A stretch of 64,000 nt of DNA from Phycomyces nitens (taxonomy: Eukaryota; Mucoromycota; Mucoromycetes; Mucorales; Phycomycetaceae), in assembly GCA_022702545.1 (NCBI GenBank), contig JAHRBC010000004.1, positions 3,968,001 through 4,032,000 on the forward strand, given 5' to 3'. A program made the position numbers and the translations under genes. Positions 34,749 to 46,758 of this stretch are shown here, one piece after another; within the stretch, counting starts at the first letter, position 1, and the number at the start of each line of letters is the position of its first letter. Under the pieces are notes generated by a model. It ran no database searches. It was not told the DNA's origin and saw only the letters and a program-made list of their open reading frames with translations.

Positions 34749-36234
34749 ATTTTTTTAAAATATATCCCAAGATATTAAATGAGAATAAGATCAATGGCTG
34801 TATTAAAAAAATAATAGAAACGATTTGTTAAAGAGATTAATAAAAGGCCTTTAAAATCAAGTCTCCCACGATCATGGGGTTTATAGGTCCAGGGGAAACA
34901 CCCTCACACATCCTTTGTCCAACGATCCGTGGGCTGCGTCATAAAAGGACGTCATGAAGATAGGAAAGCTTGGGTTGAAGCTGTCTTATATTTAAGAATA
35001 AAATTCCCAAAACAAGGATCCTGTCAGATAACTAGGAATTGAAGGCTGTTTTGGTGTCATGGCATTCCCAAAAATATCATGTCCAAATTTCATTGTCTAA
35101 ATATAGGAATAAAAAGAAAATCATTGGTCGATAATAATGCAAATCAAAAAAAAAAAAAGAGAGTTGCCATGGTGATAAATAAAAAACAAAAAAACAAGGT
35201 TATCTTTGAGAAATATAAAGACAAGTAGAGTTGACCCAAAAAGAGCAAATAAAGGCTGTGCGTTTTAGGGAATTAGCTTGTAATTTTAATGTCTTTGGCC
35301 ATAAGTATATAAACAATGGCTATATAACCTATAAAAATACATTAACAGATTATGAGACAAATTGGCTTTTAGAAATGTTGTTCGTCAGATTAGAATATTC
35401 CTAGGGACAATTATTATTCGTTTTTATGGTCTGGCCAAAAAGACTGGTATATGTTTAAATGTCTATAGCTGTCAATTGCTAAACGCAGCAACCTTGGATG
35501 TCCAATAAGCATTAAACCCCAATAGCAATATATATATTTATAATGGCATGTTGATAATGATTACACCACAATTATTTAATAATGGCTCTAAAAATGAATA
35601 TCAAGGCTCATTATAAAAGAGATAAAAATAACAATTCACATTTATAGAGTGCGGCTTTTAATCATTGATATACTCCATGATTGTGTAAAATAATCCCTCT
35701 AAACAAGCCAATATCTTGTTTCAATGATTCCGAGTACATTTCTTACTAGTCGTCTTTTGTATTATGAGATATTTCAAGTTTTATAAAAATGAAAGAGTCT
35801 CTAGTCAAATGAAAATAAAGACTTGAAGTGATTCCAAAACAAAAATGACATTAGAGATGGAATGCAATGAACAACAGGAAGGCTCAGAATACCTGGATTC
35901 TCGGAATTTCAAAGGGCTATAAAACGTGTGGCCGGAACGTGGCAGGCTTCATTTCAAGCTTTCATTCTTGTTCTCACTTGATAATTCTACTTGTTCCCTT
36001 TCGCTTATTTCCTCGTCTGATTCATTCTCTTTCAAGTGTAAGGACCACCCATCCATCCCCTTGACCACATTCTAACCTGGTCAACCAACCTTAGAGAAAG
36101 AGACCGAATCCTCAAGGAAGTCCACAAGAGCTCGTAGCACTGGCCAAGACAATCGTCCTTCTCCTTTACGCATCAGACTCCCTTCTTTCAAAACCAAAAA
36201 GTCTTTTTAAAATACACTTGATATTGTGCAAGCC
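34749..36234. other. Intergenic region with possible 5'-UTR exon
   Basis: About 1.5 kb, mostly AT-rich with no gene. Near its right end (36,027-36,092) lies a likely intron: donor GTAAGG, branch TTCTAAC and acceptor CCTTAG. It is followed by an exon-like stretch to about 36,207. This looks like a 5'-UTR intron or small upstream ORF of the gene starting at 36,235. Confidence 0.4.
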
Positions 36235-37030
36235 ATGTTACTTGCCAAGCCAAAAGAATATATACCTCTCAAACAAATCTCGCGCTCCATACGTTATGCC
36301 CTAGGCTCTAGTTACGCATTTGATCCTACTAACGAGACTTGCCCCCCAGGCCTCACAGAGAGCGCATCGTTTGCTGACTCGCCTGTGATGAGTTTGGTGT
36401 CTCTGACACCCCAAGGTAAGCTGGTGTCCGTCCAATTCATTGAACCAGCCTTCTTTTTATTTAAAAAAAAAACGGTTCAATAGAGCCTTCAGGTCTGCTC
36501 ATGACCCCCTTCCTTGATAGCCCTTCATCTGTAGAACACCTTGTGATTGCCAGTAAGACATTGTCGGGTAATACCCGACTCATACAATCCCATGTCTTTA
36601 TGGCCAACCACACCGTGTTTGCCACCCTCCCTCGCCACATCACCCATTGTGATGGGTGGCAAGAAGGTGAATTGCAGGCATGGTAAGATAATTGGCCCTT
36701 GATCTTACTTTAATCCATAAGCGCAGCATGCTTTATTTGATAGATTTAGCAGAACTTCGACCCGGGTGTCATTCTCTAATAATCATGTTGGACAACCATC
36801 AAGATAGTCTAGGTAGGTTTTACAAGACATCATTTGATTTTTACTCTGTTCAACCCGAGATTCACACCACTGCATCATTTCTGATTTATCTAGTTGATCG
36901 TCGTGCATTCATGTACATGGGCTTTGTCTTTCTTGATTCCGTCTACAAGCAGAATCCATGCTGGACCTTTGCTCTTTACGAATTAGATGCCAACGAAGGT
37001 GTCCAAAAGGAAAAGAATTGCTTTTATTAG
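36235..37030 (+). CDS. Hypothetical protein, unrecognised (189 aa)
   Basis: Four exons (36,235-36,415; 36,484-36,666; 36,744-36,812; 36,894-37,030) join in frame to 570 nt, 189 residues. All introns have GT-AG ends. The protein is moderately hydrophobic without a clear membrane span or signal peptide. Segments include HVFMANHTVFATLPRHITH and ELRPGCHSLIIMLDNHQDSL. It ends with FALYELDANEGVQKEKN and a short Phe-Tyr end. I do not recognise the family. Its stop lies 10 bp from the stop of the convergent glutaredoxin-like gene. The intron set is consistent, which supports a real gene, but the start may be further upstream. Confidence 0.6.
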
Positions 37031-37040
37031 GTGTGTATTT

Positions 37041-37458
37041 CTAGAGTGCATGTTTGGGATGGGTCTTTTTGATTCTTTGCACAAAATCAGTATAGCCCCC
37101 CACAAATGTTTCGTCCTTTGAGGCACAGCCTTCATAAATAAACGGAGAAGTTGCATGGGATGTATTAAAGGTCTTTTGGAGTTCATCCGAACGTTGTTTC
37201 CATTGATCGCGCACAAATGCATTCACATTGACCTTGACATTGGGATGAGAATTGGCCAACTTGTCAGCTACATTTGTTGCCTCGTGGAAATAGGCACAGG
37301 ACAAGAACCCCTCCTAAATTGACCTTTCTTTTTTAGTATTCTTTATATAGCAATATCCATTCAGCTGATTCAGTGTTTACAATGTGGTAACATGTTGTTT
37401 TCTTTGGGATCGCATCTGGATCTGCAGTGGATGCGCCAAACCAAGAAAACAAACCCAT
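37041..37458 (-). CDS. Small glutaredoxin-like (thioredoxin-fold) protein
   Basis: Two exons (37,458-37,381 and 37,313-37,041) give 116 residues. After MGLFSWFGASTADPDAIPKK comes CYHIEGFLSCAYFHEA, where the SCAYF segment occupies the place of a glutaredoxin CPYC active site but keeps only one of the two cysteines. The later TSPFIYEGC and ETFVGGYTDFVQRIKK correspond to the conserved cis-Pro (TSP) and GG elements that bind glutathione. This suggests a monothiol or non-redox glutaredoxin-fold protein. The exon 1 donor (GTAAAC) and TACTAAA branch point support the splice. It is divergent from METTL4, with only 85 bp between the two ATGs. Function unknown. Confidence 0.6.
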
Positions 37459-37543
37459 GGGCAAAAAGGGAAAAAAAGAGAGAGAGGACTTGGAAACGAC
37501 TAGAAATTCTTTTTCTCTTGTTATTCCTTTTGAATAGAATTGC
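37459..37543. promoter_or_regulatory. Very short bidirectional promoter (glutaredoxin-like protein/METTL4)
   Basis: Only 85 bp separate the two divergent start codons, so 5' UTRs and core promoter elements must be very compact or overlap the coding sequence. The stretch is rich in A/G on the left and T/C on the right; no TATA-like site is clear. Confidence 0.55.
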
Positions 37544-38955
37544 ATGCATTGTGTGGCTAGCACAGAACATGTTGACATTGTCAATTGTCAGGCAGCATTC
37601 TCAATGGGTCTCAATGGCAAACAGACCACATGGAATCTACGTCCAGGGGAATTTGAGGTCCATGAGCCTTATTTTAGGGCCAAAGTCGTCATGGACGACA
37701 AAGCCACTGAACATAAGCCAAAGAAACGCCAAAAGACCGAGAAAAGTGTGACTGAAGTAGAGACAGAAAAGCGACACAACGAGATTAGGGACTTTCTATT
37801 GACAGGTCTACAAGAAGTCGAGGTGGTATGGGAGGACCATGGTCAGAGTCAAGTAAAGGCCAGACAAGACAAGGATCTGCTTGATTTTACACAAATGGCC
37901 AGTCTTGTCAATGCCACCCGAAGATTTGCTCTACAAGAGGATCATGAACCGATCCTGTTGAAAGAAGGTAAACAATAATTGTCTCGTCTTGTTCTCTTGT
38001 TTGACCTTTCGATAGACTGTACAGAGATAGACACTCTGGGTGTCTTTGACACTATTGTCTCTAATCCATCAGAATACTGTCGTACTTTATCTCTCTCCAA
38101 GGACCACAATTATCTGATCCCTTTAAAATCTTCGTTTTTGATGGGTGATTTGGACACAAGCATGGATGCCTTGACAGATCATGGTAAAAAGAGAAAAAAA
38201 CGAGTTCTATTGTAATTATTAGCAGCATTACTGATATAAGCCGTAGCCATCAACATCCAAGGGTTTGACTGTATCGTAATGGATCCACCGTGGCCCAATA
38301 AGAGTGGTAAGTAATCCAATGTAAAGACATTTCATTAACAAATCCAAGTTCACCGTTCTTCTCATTATGAGACCCAGGATATTTATGATTTCTTCAAGAT
38401 TCCTCTCCCATCTCTCTCCAGCGAAGAGGGTCCTTTGCTTGTAGCTGTTTGGGTAACCAATAGACCAAAATACAGACAGTTTGTGATGGAAAAGCTCTTC
38501 AAGGCCTGGGGTGTTACTTGGGTCACTGATTGGTATTGGCTCAAGCTTACAACCAAAGGCGAGCCAGTCATGCCCCTCGACTCTCCACATCGCAAGCCAT
38601 ACGAACAGTTGATCATTGGTCGACGGACAGCACAGACCACCAAAGAAACAGAGACAATCATACCTCCACGTATTATTGCCAGTGTACCTTGTAGTCGCCA
38701 TTCAAGAAAACCCCCACTAGACAGTAAGTAGTCCTCTAAGCCTATATTTGCAAGTATTCATGCCCTACTGTAGAGATTCTTGCACCTTACTTGCCCAATG
38801 AGCCCAAATGTCTCGAGCTGTTTGCAAGGTGCCTAACACCTGGATGGACCAGTTGGGGAAACGAATGTCTTAAATTTCAGCACCAACATTACTTTACCAC
38901 ATCCAGTCATAAAGATAATAAGACGCCACTTGTCGAACCGGTTTGTAAAAAGTAA
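37544..38955 (+). CDS. METTL4: METTL4-like MT-A70 family N6-adenine methyltransferase
   Basis: Five exons (37,544-37,967; 38,016-38,183; 38,241-38,306; 38,349-38,723; 38,774-38,955) total 1215 nt, 404 residues. The N-terminal region has a KPKKRQK nuclear-localisation-like patch and the helical EIRDFLLTGLQE segment seen in METTL4. The catalytic core follows: YLIPLKSSFLMGDL, FDCIVMDPPWPNKS with the DPPW motif, and LLVAVWVTNR. Then come GVTWVTDWYWLKLTTKGEPV, PLDSPHRKPYE, IIASVPCSRHSRKPPL and LELFARCLTPGWTSWGNE, which binds AdoMet. All catalytic motifs are intact. Relatives place m6A on U2 snRNA or mitochondrial DNA; early fungi also have abundant 6mA in DNA, so the substrate here is open. Confidence 0.93.
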
Positions 38956-39213
38956 ATAAACAAACTGAAAAACTAGACATTCTTGATAAATGTTTATTAG
39001 AGACTAGAGGCCACAGAAGAAGAAAAGAAACAAATACATAAATTGTGCTAATTAATTAAGGAAAACATGATATATTATAGAGAAACATACATACGTGTAT
39101 ATATATATATATGTAGGAGAGAGAGAGAGGAGACTTTTGCTATCAATAAAAGAGAGGAAAGTGAATAGCGAGGTCTGTACAAAGGTTATTCGCTACTCCT
39201 TTTTTGATAGAAA

Positions 39214-42200
39214 TCATGATAGTTCCTTTACTTCAGAATCTAGTTCTGAACGTGGATAAAGCTGTTGTAGAATGACCGAGAGTTCTTTTGGGATCAATGG
39301 TTTAGTAAGATATCCGTCCATACCAGCTCCAAAGCACACATCGCGTGCAGAGGTCTGAACATCAGCTGTCAAAGCAATAATCGATAATCTTCCTCGTGTA
39401 GTGCCCTTTGCTTCGGCCATGGTTTCTCTGTGGCGAATCCTCTTTGTAGCCTCGACGCCATCGCACTACAGGCACATATATTTTGTCAATAATTGATCTT
39501 GATCTCAAAGTACTAGACATTTTACCTTTGGCATATGGTGATCAAAGAAACCAATGCAGAAATAATTCGGTGGCCTTTGCTCCCACAACTCAACTGCTTC
39601 TTCGCCGTTATTTGCACTCTCTACTTTAAATCCCATCTTTTCAAGTTGTTTTCTCAATAGCTTTTGAGCCACCATGTTGTCTTCAGCAATAAGAACCGGC
39701 CGTTGCAAGAACCATGCAAGTTCGTTTGTTTGGAAATAATCCGACATCTTGAACCCGCTCAAAGGAGATTTCCTGGTAGGCTGTGGGCTCTGTCGTGGAT
39801 GATCAATAACCTGCTCAATTAACTTGAGGAGCTTGGGTCGTCTTGCAGGCTTGGCCATCTTGACAATACGTCCACGACGCTCAGAGGCTGAATTGGTTGC
39901 CTCGGCAGCAACCTTGTGTCCTTCAGTAGCAGGTGTATAGAGTACAATGATGTGGAGATCGCACTCTGGATCATCGTCAATACTCTGGAGCTGGTGCGCA
40001 ATAAAACTATTTGGAATTGGTGGGACATCAAGTAAGAGAATCTCATGGTGTTCTTTAAGAGCCAAGGCAATCGCATGTTGCACATCTGATGTGCGATTGA
40101 CCTTGAATTCTGGCAGTAGAGATTGTAGCATGTAGGAAGTAGGATCATGATGAGTTGCTAGTAGCAAAGACCGTTTGCTGTATAGTGCGGCCATGGCTGC
40201 ACAATCACTCGAGGTCTTTAGAGTCTCGGTTGCCCGTCGCACATTGACAGTAAACCAGAAATTGGAACCTTGACCAGGCTCAGATTCTACGGATATGGTA
40301 CCCATCATCAACCGAACCAACTGCAAGCAAATCGAAAGACCCAGACCAGTGCCACCGTACATTCTAAAAGAGGGTTATTATCATGGTGCATAAAAATCTG
40401 GTTGTCTTACCTAGTAGTGCTGCCATCGACCTGCGAAAACGGCTCAAATAGATTGCGTTGCTGCTCAGGATTGATTCCAATGCCAGTATCCAGCACTTCA
40501 AACTTGAGATGAATTGAATCGTCCTGCGACTCGGCATCATCTATCATGCACTTGATCACCACTCCACCTTGGTGGGTAAACTTGATCGCATTGCCCAGCA
40601 AATTGGTCAATATCTGGCGTAAACGAGAAGAATCGCAAATCACGGTTTCTGGCACATCGGCATCAACAATATAAGCCAATTCAAGTCCCTTTCGAGATGC
40701 CAAAGAGCTCAGAATCTCGATAGTGTCTGCAATTACTTCCTTAACCACCAATGGTCCAAGGTCCAATACCACCTTTCCAGCCTCGAGTTTTGAGAAGTTC
40801 AAGAGGTCGTCTTTGGTAGTTCAAGACAGCGTCAATAAGCCACATTAGAAAACACTTAATAACTTACCAATGATACGGAGCAACATCTCGCAGCTTTCCT
40901 TGGCAGTATATACGATATCTGTCTGCTCGGCATCCAGTGACGTTTCAGAAAGGAGAGAAATCATACCATAGAACCCTGAAAATGGAGTGCGTAGTTCGTG
41001 AGACATGTTGGCCAAGAAATCAGCCTTGAGTTTCATGGCACGCAGGGCAGCTTCTTTGCTCTGCCGGGCTTCTTCAAGTGCGGCCTTTTGGATCTCAATC
41101 ATCTTGACATTCGCATACGTGACCTTTTGAATACTCTTGAACAAGAGAGCATTGGTGACTGAGATACCGATTTGTTGAGATAGCAGCCTCATTACTATCT
41201 CATGTCGTGATGTAAGTGATCCCACTGCGCTTTCAATGTATATGCACCCAACAACTGTGCTCTTGTGGGTAATTGGTGTACATATGATTGATACAGGCGC
41301 GGTGGCAAAATCAGAAAAGTGTGGATCTTTCTGAATATCACAAATAAGCATCGATTCCTGTGCGTGGAGTACATAATGGGCCACACGAGTCATTAGAGAA
41401 TCATTGTCTTCAGAAAGTGGTCTTGGTGTCTTGAAGATCTCGCAACCTATAGTAATGATATACGGTTAGTAACCGCCCCGGTTTTCCCATCTACAGTCAA
41501 GACTCGGCTTGTTTACCACTAGACTGAGAACCGCATCCCATTACATAAAACGACGAATTTTCGTTGATGATAATCACACCAGAAGCCGCACCAGAGTTCT
41601 CCAGGATAATCTAGTAAAGATGTTAGTATTCGTACAACCGTGAGAATATTCAGTATACTTACACCAAGCATTTGTTCCATCAAGAGTTCAAAGTTCATTT
41701 CACTGGATATAATCTGACTACTCTTGAGAATCGACACCAGGTCTACCATGTCCAAACTCATCAGCATTTCTTCTGGTGAAGCATGCTCATCTACGCTTTT
41801 TTCGGCACAAGTGGCAACAAAGCTCAGATCATCGAATGAAGATTGTCGAGGGGTAGACATATGGAGAGGTTCTGTCTGGACCTCGACATCCCGAGCGGCT
41901 ACCATATTATCATAGTCGGCAAGTAGTCCATGACGCTTTACAAGGTATTGAGACATGCCATGACAGCCCCGTAGTTGCCAGCCCGCAACGGCCTTTTCGA
42001 TGAGCATCATGCCAATCTGCCCCAAACCTATCCTGATGTAGTATTCGCCTGCAAGTTCATACATAATGTTGATTTCTGATCCCCAATCTCCTTCCTTGGC
42101 TTGTCTGATCGCAAGTTCGTAGAGATCCTGGGTAGTCTTGCGGTCGTCAGAGAACGAGGCCAGCTCGGCATCGATTAAGGACACAAACATGGCCAGGTTG

Positions 42201-45200
42201 ATGGGTGACTGATGAGCCCATTCAGCCAAGGTATCACGGTTTCTCTGGATCTGGGCATCGAACTCGGTGCTTTGCTTGTTCTTACGCTTAAGCCGTAACA
42301 TTGATACAGTGTGACTGAAGACCATGAGGTGAGTGTGTCGAAATGATGGCTGGAGTACTGATAACTGGGCATATTTATTGCCAATGCTGATAGCAGCCTC
42401 ATCAAACCCATAGTTTGTGAGAGTAAGGAGTTTCATTGCAAAATACCAGTACATAGGAAGGCCTGAAGTGTGGCCATACTCGCTCATTTCGGCAACAAAT
42501 GCTTCTTCTTTAAACGTATCATCATCAAAGAGGTGATCCTCGGTCAACATGGTTTTTCCTTGGAATGCCTTGATTACCCTAATAACGGTTGTGATGTAGA
42601 GTGGTGTACTTCCTGGGCGATGGGCAAGTGCAGCCTGTTCGGCACACAGCTGAGCCTCTTTCATGGTGTCTTCCAAAGGGTGACTGGAAAGAAGCATGCC
42701 CATCACGATTTGAATATGAGAGAATATCGCATACAGACGGTCTCCACTTAGTAGGCTTTGTTTGAGTGCCTGCCGGAACATGGGCAATGCCGCTCGATAG
42801 TGATTTTTCCAGGAACTCAAAAAGGTGCCATAAAGGTAGTTTGCCGTTGCTAATTCTGAATTTCCACCGAATTTCTTGCACAGGGAAAGACCGACTTGGC
42901 CCATCTGCTGTCCGAATTCGTATGCCTTGAACATGTGCATAGACGCAATCCCAAAGAACACAAACCCAACCCCTGTTGTGGGTGAGATTCCGCATCTGAG
43001 GGTCTTGTGCACCAGCCGAGACCCTACAATCATAACCGTCTTGACTTCATTGCGCTGGAATGCCCAAAGACAGCTATTTAGTCAATTTAATAATAAACAC
43101 ATCATTGTTAAGCCATTGACATTTTTCTGTGATATTAGGGTTACTTACAGCTCTTCAAGTATAGAGAGTCGAGTACGCACAAGATGACTATTGCAAGCTG
43201 GCAACTCAGAAATCTTGTCAAAGCCAAGTGTAGTTACAGCCTTCCAGGTACCGTCATACAAGTCCTTTAGCTCCTTGTCTGACAGGTTCAAATTGATCTG
43301 CTCGACACCTAGCTCTTGTAGACACTCTAGCAATATCAATGCCTTGCCCTGGTGCTCGCCATGAACCCATGAATATCGGTGCTGGATACGGTAGGCTGCT
43401 GCTCGATCTGTAGCGGTTTTTGCGTGGGCAAGAATGATCTTGAGAAGGTCGAGGGTCATGCTGTAGCCCATAAACCAGCTAATTTCAGCCAGACGTATAT
43501 ATATATGCAATGTTTCTTGATAGTCGCTGTCTGGGCCATCAACCCAAGGTTCAGGAGCTAATAAATCTCTGGCAGAAGCGAAATATGAAAACGCAACGTT
43601 ATGTGCTCCTGACTTGTATGCCTGGTCTCCAGCACGCGTAAGAGCCGCACGGTGTTTGTGCTTAGCGTCATATCGCTGAATCAAGGCGATGGCAGCCTGG
43701 ACATGATCAGCCACCCAGAATGCATCGGCACACGGACGGTTAATAAAGTAAGATGCAATACGGAGATGCATCCAGTCGTGCCTCTCTGGGCGAACAAGCG
43801 CCATGGCTGCTTGGGAATATCTATCATGACAGAAGCGAAACTCGTCATTAGAAGACGGCTGTATGAACCCTTGTTGAAGAGCTGACTGGAGTCCATTGAT
43901 AGCGTCGCATGGTCTTCTGCGAGCCAGAATATCATCTGAAAATATCATCAATAGACTTTGGCCATCTTTTTCTGCTGGTGCTGTCATTAAGTAGTGAACA
44001 TCTTCGTATGAAAAGGTGTTTCCGATAAATGAAGCCCATTTGAGAAAGGTGCGGCCATCTGGTGGAAGTTCGTTTAGACGCTGAACCAAGAATTCATTAT
44101 CAATGTCGTGTTCCTTGTCGGTTTCAAGGGACGGTCCATGGACAATGGCTTTTTTGATGCCGTCAAGATTGTATTCCCATCTTCTTTGCTCCCAAGTGAA
44201 ATACAAGAGTCCCTTTTTTTCGAGGGCGACGAGCAATTGACCGACATAAAACGGGTTTCCGCTTGTCTTTCGGTAGACAAAGTCTACAAGAGGTCGTAAT
44301 AGCTGTGTGTCGAGAACCTTGTGGCGATGCATGGCTGTACGAACATATTCCATAAGTGCGTCTTGATCTAGGTTCTTCAATTCTACATTGGTCAACAATG
44401 AATCATCGTTGCAAACAAGTCTGGATGCTGACTCTGATAACTCGCCCTGGCGGTATGATACAATGACAAGCACATTGAGACGGGCAGTGATGAGCGACTC
44501 GAGTAGTTCAATTGAAGCTTCATCTATAGACAGAAATGTTAAGATTACGTTTTCAAAATTGGAATCAAAGGCGAATTATTACCAGCTTGGTGCAGATCTT
44601 CGAGAAACTATAATGGTATTTTAGTTTTTCTTATGCATTGAGATAAGGTCTGTCTTGGCTGCACACAAAAGATGACTTACGAGGGTAATGAACTTGAAGT
44701 TGACCATCACTTGGAATATTGCAATAAAGGCCGAGTGGAATCTTGCCTTGATCTCTCCTCCACTAATGTCTGTTTCATTATCACGTTCGACAGGACAATA
44801 GTCGCCCAGGATCACTGCTAGTTCGGGCACATTGTCAAGCAAGAGGTCTGGAAGAGAAATTGGGGGCTGGTTGTCCTGAGGCCAGATATGCTGTTTGAGC
44901 ATCTCTGAAAATGCTTCAGTCTCGGTAGGTGGCTCAGCCAGTATATGCCTTAGAAATATATTCATACAACGCAGGAGACATCCATAGGGTGTTGGTTGGC
45001 GTACGTCAAACTTTGAAACTGCCACATAACCGTACTCATGTGCTGTCTCCTGCATACATCGAATCAAGGTTGATTTGCCAGCCCCCGAAACACCATATAT
45101 AGCCACGACTTCGGTTGGCTTCTTCCAATGCGTCAAGGTGGTTCGAGTTCTGGCAGATGTGCTGGGCCGGGGCTGAATATAGTCTGTGATTGTGGTGGTT

Positions 45201-46758
45201 GTGTTTGTGGGTGTGCTGCTGCTGATGCTACTGCAACTACTGCTACTCGTGCTGTGAATTGAATCTCCAAGAGGTACGAGAAGAGAAGAGGTTGAGCCTT
45301 GGAGACGTCGTCGCCGTTCAAGATTGCATACATAGGCTGCACGACGGATGATACCACTGATTGTTTCCATTTCATTTTCACGCCCAAAACACCCGGCTGG
45401 TAGCGTAAAGACACAGGCGATGTCTGAAGTTCCTAGTCTGAAAGGAGTAACGGCCTAGAATGAAAAGTATGTAGAGGGATTGGGTTGCTTATCAATAAGA
45501 GATATTTAAAATGGCTTGTATGCTGCCTTTGCTAATTGATCATATCTTACCTGTGGGTTTCCATGGGCCTTTAATTGGTTCTGACACTCTTTGATATCCT
45601 CTCTGAGGCCATGAGCACTCGTGTATCTCTTGTCTGGTGACTTTTTTATTTATTTATTTATATACCATATCCATTAATACAGACTGATTTCCTTACTAAT
45701 AAAGCTTACCTTGTGAGTCAATTTCTGAATGATTTGCGAACAGACTGGAGGTACATCTTCACGAAAACTGTGTACATTGGGAATCTGGCGATTAAGGACG
45801 CTATGTACAATTTCCATTGGACTATTGTAGGCAAAGGGTAAGGACTGGGTCAAGATGACAAAAAAGGTGATTCCGAGACTATAGAGATCTGTACGGTGGT
45901 CTGGCTGAAACGTAGTGCGGCCAGTCTGTTCGGGAGACATGTAGATTAAGATCTGCCAGAGATTTGATGCGCTCGTTCGATGGACAGTCTTTCGCCAGCC
46001 TTCGGATGTCAGGTTTGTTTCCAGGCTGCGTACTCCAGAACCAAAGTTCCAGATCTTGAGGTTGTCGTTTTCGGGCCATATAAATGCAGCTGGTTTGATT
46101 TCACCATGCACGACTTGCAGATACAAAAACAAATATGACAATTATATGACCATGGCTTCAATACCAAGTTTTTGTGTGTTCTTACTTTGATTTTTATGGA
46201 TTATCTCGAGACAATTGCAGGCTTGGATTGCAAAATCAAAAAAATCATCCAAGGAAAGGGGTGGGTGAGAAGCAAAGGATATATTGTCTGAAGCAGGTGT
46301 TTGTGTGGTTATTGGTTGCAATGCATCCAGACGGTTTTTGCCTACAAGTAAAAGAAAGAGAGAAAGGGATGAATTGGCTGGGCTGGGCAGATAAAGGATT
46401 GTCAATTATAACAAATTTGGCTTACCATACCGCACAAAGATCACGGCTACCCAACCATTTGGGAGCACAATCTTTTCTAGTGGCTCACAAAGCATGGGTT
46501 TTGCCTCTGCAAGGTGGTAAAATTGCATTATACTATGATACTCTCGCTCAAGACGAAGGGTCTGGCAAGATAATTTTACTATCACTGGAAGTTTATCATA
46601 TATTCTACACCAGAGCAAAGGATATTTTTAATACGGTATGTTTCAATGCTGGCGATTCGTTTTTATTACCGTTGGCCATTGGCGATCACAATGCTATCGA
46701 GACCCTCGAGTTGGGACGGTGGTTCAAAGGTGTAGCCTGTAATCTCGACTGCATCCAT
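39214..46758 (-). CDS. Group X hybrid histidine kinase (Chk1/Mak2-like) with N-terminal pseudokinase and ATPase module
   Basis: A giant sensor kinase of roughly 2100 residues in over ten exons, starting at ATG 46,758 (MDAVEITGYTFEPPSQ). The order is as follows. A serine/threonine-kinase-like domain (about 45,690-46,660) has HGEIKPAAF for HRD and WNFGSG for DFG, so it is probably inactive. An AAA-type ATPase has P-loop YGVSGAGKSTLI (about 45,065-45,100). A long helical region (41.5-44.4 kb) resembles TPR solenoids. A GAF domain follows (about 41.1-41.4 kb). HisKA has H-box MSHELRTPFSGFYGM (about 40,985-41,010), and HATPase_c has IDDAESQDD and LFEPFSQVDGSTTR. The receiver domain has VLIAEDNMVAQKLL, the phospho-acceptor aspartate in FFDHHMPKCDG and GYLTKPL. 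This is the group X set, acting in stress signalling upstream of HOG/SKN7. The ATPase and histidine kinase sites look intact. Confidence 0.92.
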
